Shown here: one piece after another, positions 1-8,025 of the stretch
Layout: every line of letters begins with the position of its first letter
Numbering within the stretch: position 1 is the stretch's first letter
Origin: Maricaulis sp047308265
GTDB lineage: Bacteria; Pseudomonadota; Alphaproteobacteria; Caulobacterales; Maricaulaceae
Assembly (NCBI RefSeq): GCF_047308265.1
Contig: NZ_JBKQWY010000007.1
Location: 62,001-126,000, forward strand
Length of the DNA: 64,000 nt
Reading direction: 5' to 3'
Program-made: the position numbers and the translations under genes
The notes under the pieces: model-generated
The model's database searches: none
Told to the model about the DNA's origin: nothing
The model's input: the letters and a program-made list of their open reading frames with translations, nothing else

Positions 1-1
1 G

Positions 2-682
2 CCTGATGCACTGGCGGCCGCAGAAATGACCCTCTTGCGTCTCGCCGCCGCATCAATGCTACCGCCGCCCGAAGACGCCGCACGCCTGCTCGCCTCGCAC
101 CCTCCCGCGACAGCCAGTGCACCTGGAAACGCCAGTGCACCGGCAGGCGTCAATGACGCTGCGCCGGGTGGATCAATGGAGGCGCCGGGAAAGCCTGAGG
201 CCCAGCGCTTCGAGGCGCGCCCGGCTCCGCAGGATCTTCCCGTCGAACTGGACCCGCCCGGAGCCGGTATCCAGGATGGACCGGACAGTTTTGAAACCTT
301 CATCACCATGCTGTCGGCCCGCAGGGATATCTCGCTCCAGTCGGATGTCGAACGATATTGTCGACCTGTGATGTTCAAGCCGGGTCAGATGACCTTTCAG
401 CCTGAGAAGAATGCGCCCATGGATCTGGCGCCGCGCATCGCGCGCAAGCTCCAGGAGTGGACCGGCGCGGCCTGGGTGGTGCTGGCGGACCGTGCTGCCA
501 AGGGGGGGCAGACGTGGTCGGAAAAACGGGCGGCAGATCGCCAGGCCCGGCTCGATCGGGCCAAACAGGACCCCGCGGTCCTCGAGGCGATGCGCCTCTT
601 CCCCGGAACGGAGTTGGTCAAGGTTGTTGAAGGCGAGGCGCGTGCAGCGCCCGGCGCCGCTGCCAAGGAGAATGACGCATGA
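2..682 (+). CDS. dnaX: DNA polymerase III subunit gamma/tau, C-terminal part (5' truncated)
   Basis: The reading frame is open to the left window edge, so only the C-terminal ~226 residues are present. The segment DALAAAEMTLLRLAAASMLP matches the end of domain III of DnaX, the clamp-loader subunit that drives beta-clamp loading and tethers the polymerase. It is followed by an Ala/Pro-rich linker and a tau-like tail ending in LFPGTELVKVV. The stop overlaps the next ATG by 4 bp (ATGA), giving the common dnaX-ybaB-recR order. The ATPase domain lies outside the window, so the call rests on the C-terminal pattern plus gene order. Confidence 0.88.
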   Translation, partial: PDALAAAEMTLLRLAAASMLPPPEDAARLLASHPPATASAPGNASAPAGVNDAAPGGSMEAPGKPEAQRFEARPAPQDLPVELDPPGAGIQDGPDSFETFITMLSARRDISLQSDVERYCRPVMFKPGQMTFQPEKNAPMDLAPRIARKLQEWTGAAWVVLADRAAKGGQTWSEKRAADRQARLDRAKQDPAVLEAMRLFPGTELVKVVEGEARAAPGAAAKENDA

Positions 683-1002
683 AGGACATGATGGGCCTGA
701 TGAAGCAGGCACAGGAAATGCAGGCCAAGCTGGCGGAAAACCAGCAAAAACTTGCAGAAACCGAAGTGACCGGTGAAGCCGGTGCTGGCTTGGTGAAGGT
801 GACGCTCAACGGTAAGGGTGATGCCCGCGCTGTGTCGATCGATCCGTCCCTTCTAACAGCGGATGAGGCAGAGGTTCTCGAAGATCTCATCATCGCAGCC
901 CACAATGATGCCCGCCGCCGTGCGGAAGCCTTGCAGCAGGAGATGATGCAGGACGCGGCGTCCGGCTTGCCCCTGCCACCCGGCATGAAACTGCCGTTCT
1001 AG
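679..1002 (+). CDS. ybaB: YbaB/EbfC family nucleoid-associated protein
   Basis: A 107-residue protein that starts with MKDMMGLMKQAQEMQAKL and continues through a charged helix, the beta segment GLVKVTLNGKGDARAVSIDP and a C-terminal helix ending in LPPGMKLPF. This is the full YbaB/EbfC family pattern and the usual length. Family members form dimers that bind DNA and coat the nucleoid. The gene is translationally coupled to dnaX by a 4-bp overlap and is followed 9 bp later by recR, the conserved operon that links it to replication and repair. The start is fixed by the overlap and a GGAG-like site inside dnaX. Confidence 0.95.
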   Translation: MKDMMGLMKQAQEMQAKLAENQQKLAETEVTGEAGAGLVKVTLNGKGDARAVSIDPSLLTADEAEVLEDLIIAAHNDARRRAEALQQEMMQDAASGLPLPPGMKLPF

Positions 1003-1011
1003 GGATATCCG

Positions 1012-1620
1012 ATGTCTGCCACCTCTGCCGGTCCGGAAATCGAACGTCTTGTCAGCCTGCTCGGGAAACTGCCCGGTCTGGGACCGCGCTCGGCCCGACG
1101 AGCCGTTTTGCACATGCTCAGCCGTAAAGAGGCGTTGATGTTGCCGCTGGCCGAGGCAGTGTCCCAGGCCGCAGAGAAAATCAAGCCGTGTTCGATATGC
1201 GGCAATCTGGATGTGAGTGACCCTTGCACGGTGTGTTCCGCGCCGGGGCGGCAGGGCCATGTCATCTGTGTCGTCGAGACCGTGGGTGATCTCTGGGCGC
1301 TGGAACGTGCAGGTGCGTTCAAGGGGCATTATCACGTTCTGGGCGGCGTCCTGTCCGCACTCGATGGTGTGCGGCCGGAGGATTTGAACATGGCGGGCCT
1401 GATTGAACGGGCGCGGGCCGACCAGGTCACGGAAATCGTTCTGGCCTTGAACGCCACGGTCGACGGACAGACCACGGCGCACTATCTCGCGGACAAGCTG
1501 GCAGACTGTAACATCAATCTCACCTCACTCGCTCGCGGCGTTCCGGTGGGCGGTGAGCTGGATTATCTGGACGACGGGACGCTGGCGGCCGCGTTCCGCA
1601 GCCGGTCCAGCGTCTCCTGA
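1012..1620 (+). CDS. recR: Recombination mediator protein RecR
   Basis: A 202-residue protein of normal RecR length. The N-terminal helix-hairpin-helix (LGKLPGLGPRSARRAVLHML) is followed by a four-cysteine zinc finger (C60, C63, C72, C75), then a Toprim domain beginning ICVVETVGDLWALERAG and ending with TSLARGVPVGGELDYLDDGT. RecR works with RecO and RecF to load RecA at gaps. It is the last gene of the dnaX-ybaB-recR operon. Nothing is missing from the family pattern. Confidence 0.97.
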   Translation: MSATSAGPEIERLVSLLGKLPGLGPRSARRAVLHMLSRKEALMLPLAEAVSQAAEKIKPCSICGNLDVSDPCTVCSAPGRQGHVICVVETVGDLWALERAGAFKGHYHVLGGVLSALDGVRPEDLNMAGLIERARADQVTEIVLALNATVDGQTTAHYLADKLADCNINLTSLARGVPVGGELDYLDDGTLAAAFRSRSSVS

Positions 1621-1650
1621 TCCGTTACCCGTGCGAAAGCCAGGGTGCGG

Positions 1651-1703
1651 GCTCACCTTTTACAGGTTCACCCTTTACTGGCTCACCCTTTACTGGCTCA
1701 CAG
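1651..1703. repeat. 15-bp tandem repeat, about 3.5 copies, covering a stop codon
   Basis: Units begin at 1651, 1666, 1681 and 1696 with near-identical sequence (core TTCACCCTTTACTGG). The last unit overlaps the 3' end of the minus-strand sugar dehydrogenase gene. Because 15 bp is five codons, each unit carries the same in-frame stop (TAA) on the minus strand, giving serial stops downstream of the real one. It sits in the convergent gap after recR. It looks like replication-slippage duplication. Confidence 0.85.
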
Positions 1704-2838
1704 GGCGAAGACGTAGGACCTGTCCGTCCAGATCATCGGTGAGTACATAGACCAGGCCATCGGGTCCGGTTTTGACATCGCGGATACGTTGACCGAGATC
1801 TTCCAGCAGGTCTTCCTCGGAAATGATCTGATTGCCGCGCACTTCGTAGCGAATGAGACGGCTACCGGCTAGAGCTCCCACAAATAGGTCACCGTGCCAG
1901 TTGGCAAACGCCTCACCCACATAGAAATCCATGCCGGACGGGGCGATCGAGGGCACCCAATACCAGATCGGATCTACAAATCCCTCGCCCTGAGTGGCGT
2001 CAGAGATCGGTGTGCCGTCGTAATTGATCCCATAGGTCACAGCCGGCCAGCCATAATTCAGTCCCGGCTGGACAATATTGATTTCATCACCCCCACGCGC
2101 GCCGTGTTCATGAGCCCAGACCGCCCCGGTGGCCGGATTGATGGCGATACCCTGCACATTGCGGTGACCGTAGGAATGGATTTCTTGTTGGGCTCCGCGC
2201 ACACCCATATAGGGATTGTCGAACGGCACACTGCCATCGGCGTTGAGGCGGATGATTGTGCCGAGGTGGTTTTCCAGATTCTGGGACTGGTCGCGGTGCA
2301 GGCCTCCATCCCCGAGCGTCAGCAACAGCGTTCCGTCTTCAAGGAAGATCACCCGACCCCCGAAGTGGAAGCCGCGTTCCTTTTCGAAATTCACCTGGAA
2401 CAGGGTTTCCACATTGCTCAGGGAACCGAGATCATCGGCCAACCAGCCGCGTGCAAGCACTGTGCGGTTGGATTGTGGTGCACCGGCCGCATAGGCGAAA
2501 TAGACCCAGCGTTGCGTTTCAAATTCGGGATGCAGAGCCAGACCCAGCAGGCCGCCCTGGCGTTCCACGAGCAAGTCGGCGGGCAGACCGGCGAGCGGCG
2601 TCTCGACCAGTTGACCATCCTGCAGAAGGCGAAGACGTCCTTCCCGTTCACTCACCAGCGCATTGCCATCAGGCAGGAAGGCGATCGACCAGGGATACTC
2701 AAGCCCCGTTGCCACGGTCTCGACGAGGAAATCCGCTTGTTCGGTTTCCATCAGGACGGGTTCACCCCCCTCCTGGATGGCCAGAACCGGGGTGCTCAGG
2801 CAGAGCGTCAGGGCCAGACCGGTCAGACATGCGCGCAT
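1690..2838 (-). CDS. PQQ-dependent sugar dehydrogenase family protein, exported
   Basis: A 382-residue glucose/sorbosone-dehydrogenase-fold protein (soluble aldose dehydrogenase family, YliI-like). The ATG at 2838 follows AGGAG by 8 nt and gives a clean signal peptide (MRACLTGLALTLCLSTPVLA); a TTG 33 bp upstream is poorer. Beta-propeller landmarks include EYPWSIAFLPDGNALVSERE, LLGLALHPEFETQRWVYFAY, GGRVIFLEDGTLLLTLGDGG, YGHRNVQGIAINPATG, WAHEHGARGGDEIN and YGWPAVTYGINYDG. These are the PQQ- and calcium-binding blades of the family. The protein probably oxidises periplasmic aldoses with PQQ; no PQQ synthesis genes are nearby. The exact substrate is unknown. Confidence 0.88.
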   Translation of the reverse strand: MRACLTGLALTLCLSTPVLAIQEGGEPVLMETEQADFLVETVATGLEYPWSIAFLPDGNALVSEREGRLRLLQDGQLVETPLAGLPADLLVERQGGLLGLALHPEFETQRWVYFAYAAGAPQSNRTVLARGWLADDLGSLSNVETLFQVNFEKERGFHFGGRVIFLEDGTLLLTLGDGGLHRDQSQNLENHLGTIIRLNADGSVPFDNPYMGVRGAQQEIHSYGHRNVQGIAINPATGAVWAHEHGARGGDEINIVQPGLNYGWPAVTYGINYDGTPISDATQGEGFVDPIWYWVPSIAPSGMDFYVGEAFANWHGDLFVGALAGSRLIRYEVRGNQIISEEDLLEDLGQRIRDVKTGPDGLVYVLTDDLDGQVLRLRPVSQ

Positions 2839-2931
2839 CGGCGGAACTCCTCTTGATTGTCCGACGCGCAATTTAGGTCGGAAGAGGCTTTCCGCAAAGT
2901 CACGAGCCCGTAAGCGGGTGTGGAATAATGC

Positions 2932-4062
2932 CTAGGCCGCCTGGGGCTGACGCATGGCAAGGGCCATGGAGGCAAGACGCGGTCCCAACCGACGCTCATA
3001 GGCCGAGACCTGGGCCCAACGTCGACGCAGGCGGGCCGGGATATCGGCAACCCGTTCGGGCATGACCTGGGCGGCTTTCTCCGCCGCCTCCCAGCCATAA
3101 ATCGCCAGAGCCGCGAAGCCGGAGGTGAGAACGCGCCCTTGATCCAGCGGCACTTCATAGCTCGCATAGTATTTCTTGTAGTGCTGGCCGCCGCGGCCCA
3201 GGTCCACACGGTTCAGACCCATATCCTGGGCCTGTTCGAAGATGCCGTGCATGAGCAATAGTCCCGGCGAATATTTTGCAAGCTCTGGATCATAGGCCGG
3301 GAACCAGGAATGGTAGACGCCATCTGCCTGGATGCCGAATTCGACAGCGGCCAGGCGGTCTCCGAACCACAGCGCGGCAGTAAGACCGCCAAAACCGTTC
3401 TCGCTGGATTGCTGCAGGTGATCGAGCACATTCATCACCCAATCAATCCCCATAACGTCCAGCTTGGCGGTATCGCGGTATTGCTGGCGCTTCCAAGCGA
3501 CAAGCTGGTCAAACGCAGAGCCGCACGGGTCACCGATCTCGACACGAGCGGGTCCGAAGTCGCGTTCAGCCGCGCGCAAGCGGCGAGCCGTCTTCTTGAA
3601 ATGATCCTTGAACTGGCTGCGTTGGGCCGAGAAATAGGCGTCTGCACCGGCGCTCAGATCCACCACAACAGACCCGTCCCGCTCCCGACGCGCAGATTTC
3701 ACGCCGCCCAGGGGGCAGAACCAGTTGTCATACACAATGGCTGAGCTGCCGGTCGCCTTGAGGAAATCCGTGGGATGTGCGCGCGCTCCAGGGCGGATGA
3801 CGGCACCTTGATAGTCACTCATCGGGGCACCGACAGGTCGAAGGACACCATTCTGAGGCGTGTGATGTGCGAAATAGCCATTGGTCGTGCCATCCTGTTC
3901 CAGAACGGCAATGCGCACATCGTCCCGATATCGGGCAATCGTGCCGGCAAACTCCGCACGCAGATAGGGGCTGATCAACTGGCCGCTCGGTGCAGCCCAT
4001 TGATTCCACTGCTCTTTGTCGGCAGCGCTTAGCTCGTCAAAGCGTTTGATCGTGATCGACAT
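2932..4062 (-). CDS. FemAB/GNAT-like acyltransferase (Acetyltransf_6 type)
   Basis: A 376-residue protein with the double-GNAT layout of FemAB-related enzymes. An N-terminal half contains APMSDYQGAVIRPG. A conserved central helix reads LVAWKRQQYRDTAKLD. The C-terminal half contains AALWFGDRLAAVEFG, YHSWFPAYDPELAKYSPGLL and VDLGRGGQHYKKYYASYEVP. Relatives include CelD/BcsL-type acyltransferases and exopolysaccharide-associated FemAB proteins, which transfer acyl or aminoacyl groups in envelope or polysaccharide synthesis. The start at 4062 is chosen from GAGGAG 6 nt upstream; an upstream ATG at 4098 lacks a site. It is monocistronic, so the substrate cannot be inferred from neighbours. Confidence 0.8.
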   Translation of the reverse strand: MSITIKRFDELSAADKEQWNQWAAPSGQLISPYLRAEFAGTIARYRDDVRIAVLEQDGTTNGYFAHHTPQNGVLRPVGAPMSDYQGAVIRPGARAHPTDFLKATGSSAIVYDNWFCPLGGVKSARRERDGSVVVDLSAGADAYFSAQRSQFKDHFKKTARRLRAAERDFGPARVEIGDPCGSAFDQLVAWKRQQYRDTAKLDVMGIDWVMNVLDHLQQSSENGFGGLTAALWFGDRLAAVEFGIQADGVYHSWFPAYDPELAKYSPGLLLMHGIFEQAQDMGLNRVDLGRGGQHYKKYYASYEVPLDQGRVLTSGFAALAIYGWEAAEKAAQVMPERVADIPARLRRRWAQVSAYERRLGPRLASMALAMRQPQAA

Positions 4063-4193
4063 ACGCAACTCCTCGTGTCCCGGCGGTGTCTGCTGCAAGA
4101 TAAATGCCCACGGGGAAACACAGGGGGTGACCGTTTCTGTCCATCGGGGCGTGCTAATCTTCGGCGTCTGGTGGTTTTGATTCGGTGGATGTG

Positions 4194-5639
4194 ATGGATC
4201 CGATTTTCCTGGGACTAAGTGCGGCAGCCGCGGCGGGGATCAGCCTGGCCCTGGTATTCTGTTTTCTCTGGCAGGGGCAGCGCGCGTCCGTCGTCAATCA
4301 TACCGAGGCCCTGGCGGATCAGGCCCGCGAGATGGACGGGCTCGCCACCAAGATTGCAGATCGGGATGTGGTGATTTCCCGGCAGGAAGCTGAATTGACG
4401 GCCCTGACGCGCGATCTGAGCGACGCGCGTGAGCGGCTCGATACTCAGGGGCGTGAAATCGAGGCCCTGAGCCTGCGCAAGGAGAATCTGGCGCGTGAGC
4501 TTGCGGTGCTCGAGGCCGAGCACAAAAGCATGCAGTCGCATCACTCCCAGCGTCTCGACGAGGTGAAATCGGCACGAGAAGAAATGCAAAAAACCTTCCG
4601 CCTGACGGCAGAAGACATCCTCAAAACCTCAGGTGCCGAGTTGAACAAGCAGGGCACTGAGCGCCTCCAGGTTCTGCTCACACCCCTGCGGGAACAATTG
4701 GGCAAGCTGGAGCAGCAGGTCACCCAGGACTCCGAGAAACGCACAGCCCAGACCACGCAGATCGCAACCGTCATGCAGACACTGCACTCGGATGCCAAAC
4801 GCATGTCGGACGAAGCTCACAACCTCACCCGGGCCCTGACCTCGTCCTCCAAGACCCAGGGCGATTGGGGCGAGCTGGTCTTGCAGAACATTCTCGAACA
4901 GGCCGGACTGCGCGAGGGATATGAGTTCTTCACTCAGGAAACCAAGTCCTCCGAGGATGGTCGGCGTCTTCGCCCTGATATCGTGGTGGAAATGCCTGGA
5001 GCTCAGAGACTGGTGATCGACTCCAAGGTTTCGCTGACCGCGTTCAAGGAGACCGTGCGCGATGATGCGAGTGAGGCAGAGCGCGGCGCCGCTCTCAAGG
5101 CTCATATCACCTCGGTTCGTGCGCATATCAAATCGCTTGGCGCAAAGGATTATGCTGCCCTGTATGAAGGTGTGAACTTCACCTTGATGTTCATTCCGCT
5201 GGAAGGGGCGGCCTCGCTGGCGCTGCAAAATGACCCCGAGCTTTCGACCTTTGCCTGGGAGCACGGGGTGATGATCGCGACGCCCACAACCTTGATGATG
5301 GCGATGCGTACGGTTCAAAATCTCTGGACCATTGATCGACAAAACCAGAACGCCCGGGCCATCGCTGAACGGGCCGGGGCACTGTATGACAAGTTCGAGG
5401 GTTTTGTCTCTGACTTGGATGCTGTGGGCAATCGTATCGATCAGGCCCAGGCTGCCTGGTCGGACGCACGGGGCAAGCTGGTGGCCGGGCGTGGCAATGT
5501 GATCCGCCAGGCGGAGATGCTGAAAACCCTGGGCGCCCAGACTAAGAAGGCCTTGCCTGAGGACCTTGTGGCGGCTTCGGGCGCGGGAGGAGATGGCGAG
5601 ATGCAGGCACCGGCGCTTGCCGGCCCGGACGAGAACTGA
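4194..5639 (+). CDS. rmuC: DNA recombination protein RmuC
   Basis: About 481 residues. An N-terminal membrane helix (LGLSAAAAAGISLALVFCF) is followed by a long coiled coil (~40-220). The conserved RmuC nuclease-like core follows: SSSKTQGDWGELVLQNILEQ, LRPDIVVEMPGAQRLVIDSK and VNFTLMFIPLEGAASLAL. RmuC limits inversions at short inverted repeats and is predicted to have a PD-(D/E)XK-like fold; the motif D..V....R.VIDSKV is visible. GTG codons at 4185 and 4191 are alternative starts. ATG 4194 is preferred because the membrane helix then begins normally, but no strong ribosome site decides it. Confidence 0.92.
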   Translation: MDPIFLGLSAAAAAGISLALVFCFLWQGQRASVVNHTEALADQAREMDGLATKIADRDVVISRQEAELTALTRDLSDARERLDTQGREIEALSLRKENLARELAVLEAEHKSMQSHHSQRLDEVKSAREEMQKTFRLTAEDILKTSGAELNKQGTERLQVLLTPLREQLGKLEQQVTQDSEKRTAQTTQIATVMQTLHSDAKRMSDEAHNLTRALTSSSKTQGDWGELVLQNILEQAGLREGYEFFTQETKSSEDGRRLRPDIVVEMPGAQRLVIDSKVSLTAFKETVRDDASEAERGAALKAHITSVRAHIKSLGAKDYAALYEGVNFTLMFIPLEGAASLALQNDPELSTFAWEHGVMIATPTTLMMAMRTVQNLWTIDRQNQNARAIAERAGALYDKFEGFVSDLDAVGNRIDQAQAAWSDARGKLVAGRGNVIRQAEMLKTLGAQTKKALPEDLVAASGAGGDGEMQAPALAGPDEN

Positions 5640-5693
5640 GCCTGACCGCCGGGTGTTCTTGAATGATCAACCGCAGGCGATTACCTTGGCCCC

Positions 5694-6218
5694 ATGGCTA
5701 TTCGCGAGATTGTAACCGTACCCGACCCGCGCCTCAAAGAGGTCTCCCAACCCGTAGACGGGGTGGATGATGATCTGCGCGCGTTCATGGATGACATGCT
5801 GGAGACGATGTATGCCGCTGACGGCATTGGTCTCGCGGCCATCCAGGTGGGTGTGCCCAAACGTATCATTGTCATGGACCTGTCTGGTCCGGATGAGCGC
5901 AAGGACCCGAAATTCTTCGTCAATCCGGTCCTGACCGACCCGTCCGATTCGCTGCGCCCGTATGAAGAGGGCTGTCTGTCGGTGCCGGGATATTACGACA
6001 CGGTCGATCGTCCGGACCGGATCAAGATCACCTATCTTGATTATGATGGGAATGAGGTGGAAGAAATCGCCGAAGGCATGTTCGCCACCTGTATCCAGCA
6101 CGAGATGGACCATCTGGAAGGTGTGCTCTTCATTGATCACCTCTCGCGCCTGAAGCGCCAGCGCGCGGTTCAGAAAGTGAAGAAGGCGGAGAAGTCCAAG
6201 TCTCGCGACGCCGCCTGA
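5694..6218 (+). CDS. def: Peptide deformylase
   Basis: A 174-residue enzyme that removes the N-formyl group from nascent proteins. All three catalytic motifs are intact: GIGLAAIQVG (44-53), EEGCLS (91-96, metal ligand C94) and QHEMDH (135-140, H136 and H140 bind iron, E137 is catalytic). The Lys/Arg-rich C-terminal tail suits ribosome contact. def and fmt are normally adjacent. Here they are separated by a minus-strand reductase gene and a lipoprotein gene. Confidence 0.97.
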   Translation: MAIREIVTVPDPRLKEVSQPVDGVDDDLRAFMDDMLETMYAADGIGLAAIQVGVPKRIIVMDLSGPDERKDPKFFVNPVLTDPSDSLRPYEEGCLSVPGYYDTVDRPDRIKITYLDYDGNEVEEIAEGMFATCIQHEMDHLEGVLFIDHLSRLKRQRAVQKVKKAEKSKSRDAA

Positions 6219-6227
6219 TCCAGTCGT

Positions 6228-6248
6228 CTTGCCGTTTGTCGCGGCAAG
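6228..6248. terminator. Short hairpin between convergent def and hydroquinone reductase genes
   Basis: CTTGCCG (6228-6234) pairs with CGGCAAG (6242-6248) around a 7-nt loop. It lies exactly between the two convergent stop codons. There is no clear U tract on either strand, so its role as a terminator is tentative. Confidence 0.4.
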
Positions 6249-7223
6249 CTAACCGCGCCCGTGCGGTTCCATGAAATCGATCTCGGGTCCCACAGGCACA
6301 ATGCGCGTGGGATTGATCGTGTTGTGGCTGGCATAGTAATGCGCCTTGGCATGATGGGCGTTGAACGTCGCCGCAATGCCCGGCTGCTGGAATAGGTCGC
6401 GCGTATAACCCCACAGATTGGGATAGTCGGTGATCCGGCGCAGATTGCATTTGAAATGGCCGAAATACACCATGTCGAAGCGTAACAGCGTGGGCAGGGT
6501 GCGCCAATCTGCTTCGGTGGGAGTTTCGCCGGTCAGATAGCGCTGTCGCGCAAGGCGCTCCTCCAGCCAGTCGAGCGTGTCGAACAGGGGGCGGACAGCC
6601 TCTTCATAGGCGTCCTGTGTGGTCGCGAATCCGGACCGGTAAACACCATTGTTCAAAGTGGCATAAACACGCTCATTGATGGCGTCGATCTCTGTGCGTA
6701 GGTCGTGCGGATAGTAATCGCCCGCTTTCGCACCGACACCGTCAAAGGCGGAATTGAACATGCGGATGATTTCCGAGCTCTCATTCGACACGATGCGATG
6801 GGTTTTCTTGTCCCACAGCACGGGCACGGTGACACGACCGGAGTAGTCCGGCTCGGACTGGAGATAGACTTCGTACATGAAATCCTTGGCGAACAGATCA
6901 TCGCCCACAATCCCGTCGGCATCCTCGGCGAAGGTCCATCCCTTTTCAGCCATGTACCAGTGCACCACAGAGACCGAGATCATCTCGTCCAACCCCTTGA
7001 GTGCGCGATAGATCAAGGTGCGGTGGGCCCACGGGCAGGCATAGGAGACATAAAGGTGATACCGGCCGGGTTCTGCCTTGAAGCCGTCCCGCCCCGTGGG
7101 GCCGGCTGATCCGTCGGGCGTGACCCAGTTTCGCAGCGGAGCCTCGGCCCGGACAAAACGCCCCTTCGACGCCTTGGTATCATACCATTTGTCGTGCCAT
7201 TGACCGTCGACCAGCAAGCCCAT
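6249..7223 (-). CDS. yqjG: Glutathionyl-hydroquinone reductase (YqjG/ECM4 family GST)
   Basis: A 324-residue Xi-class glutathione transferase. The catalytic motif YACPWAHRT carries C63 in the CPWAHR form that defines the family. Other landmarks are RVTVPVLWDKKTHRIVSNES, EIIRMFNSAFD and the helical-domain segment LTGETPTEADWRTLPTLLRF followed by YPNLWGYTRDLFQ. These enzymes reduce glutathionyl-hydroquinones in the cytoplasm. The start at 7223 (MGLLVDGQWHDKWYD) has GGAGAG just upstream and matches family N-termini; an ATG 33 bp further out is less likely. It is transcribed toward def. Confidence 0.93.
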   Translation of the reverse strand: MGLLVDGQWHDKWYDTKASKGRFVRAEAPLRNWVTPDGSAGPTGRDGFKAEPGRYHLYVSYACPWAHRTLIYRALKGLDEMISVSVVHWYMAEKGWTFAEDADGIVGDDLFAKDFMYEVYLQSEPDYSGRVTVPVLWDKKTHRIVSNESSEIIRMFNSAFDGVGAKAGDYYPHDLRTEIDAINERVYATLNNGVYRSGFATTQDAYEEAVRPLFDTLDWLEERLARQRYLTGETPTEADWRTLPTLLRFDMVYFGHFKCNLRRITDYPNLWGYTRDLFQQPGIAATFNAHHAKAHYYASHNTINPTRIVPVGPEIDFMEPHGRG

Positions 7224-7350
7224 CCTGTCTCTCCATTGTTTGACCCACACGGTCATATCCTGTTTGCGTCGTGCGATAATCGGGCGTCACGGAAAGGCAT
7301 TGTTTCCGCTGTGTATGGAGTTAGGCTGGGGGCTTTCAAGGGAGAGATGA

Positions 7351-7932
7351 ATGCGCGCGATCTGTTTGTTCTTACCCCTGGGCCTGGTGGCCTGCGGTGC
7401 GGCATCCGAACCCGATCTTGTGGACGCCCTGTCGGCCTATTGCGGGCAATCCTTTGAAGGCCGGATCGTCAGCGAGGACCCGCAGGACGAAGACTGGCGC
7501 GCGCAGACCCTGACCATTCATATCCGCGATTGCGAGAGCGACCGGGTGCGCATTCCGCTGCATGTCGGTGAAAACCGCTCGCGCACCTGGATGATCTCGC
7601 GCACCGCGACCGGCCTGCGGCTCAAACATGATCACCGTCACGAAGACGGCCATGAAGATGTGTTGACCCAGTATGGCGGCGATTCCTCGGGGCCGGTTGC
7701 CGGTTCGGTGGATTTCCCGGCCGATGCGTTTTCCAAGGCCCTGTTCGAGCGTGAAAACATTCCGGCCTCCATGGAGAATACCTGGACGGTCAGCCTTGAT
7801 ACCACCCGCTTTGTGTACGCGCTCAACCGGCCGGAACGCCATTTTGAGGCGGTGTTTGACCTGACCCATCCGGTTCCGACACCACCTCCGGCGTGGGGAT
7901 ATGACGAGACGGAGGCGGCGAGCGCTCACTGA
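7351..7932 (+). CDS. Hypothetical lipoprotein
   Basis: A 193-residue protein of unrecognised family. The N-terminus MRAICLFLPLGLVACGAASE is a classic lipoprotein signal with lipobox LVAC, so the mature protein should be membrane-anchored at the Cys. Visible features are an early CGQSFEGRIVSEDPQDEDW segment, a His-containing stretch LKHDHRHEDGHEDVLTQYGG, and a C-terminal beta-like segment NTWTVSLDTTRFVYALNRP. GGAGAG sits 4 nt before the ATG. It lies alone upstream of fmt on the same strand with a ~94-bp gap. A function cannot be assigned. Confidence 0.72.
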   Translation: MRAICLFLPLGLVACGAASEPDLVDALSAYCGQSFEGRIVSEDPQDEDWRAQTLTIHIRDCESDRVRIPLHVGENRSRTWMISRTATGLRLKHDHRHEDGHEDVLTQYGGDSSGPVAGSVDFPADAFSKALFERENIPASMENTWTVSLDTTRFVYALNRPERHFEAVFDLTHPVPTPPPAWGYDETEAASAH

Positions 7933-8025
7933 ATGGGTCTGCGCTCCTGACTTGGCCGGGCTTTGTGCCGTGTCGTATCAGGACGCAGAAGCAATGCCAG
8001 TCGGTCACAGGACCAGGGGTGAGCC

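Noticed and set aside
1894..2856. Long plus-strand open frame of about 320 codons opposite the sugar dehydrogenase gene
   Set aside because: It is antisense to a clear family gene, has no family pattern, and long antisense frames are expected in high-GC DNA.
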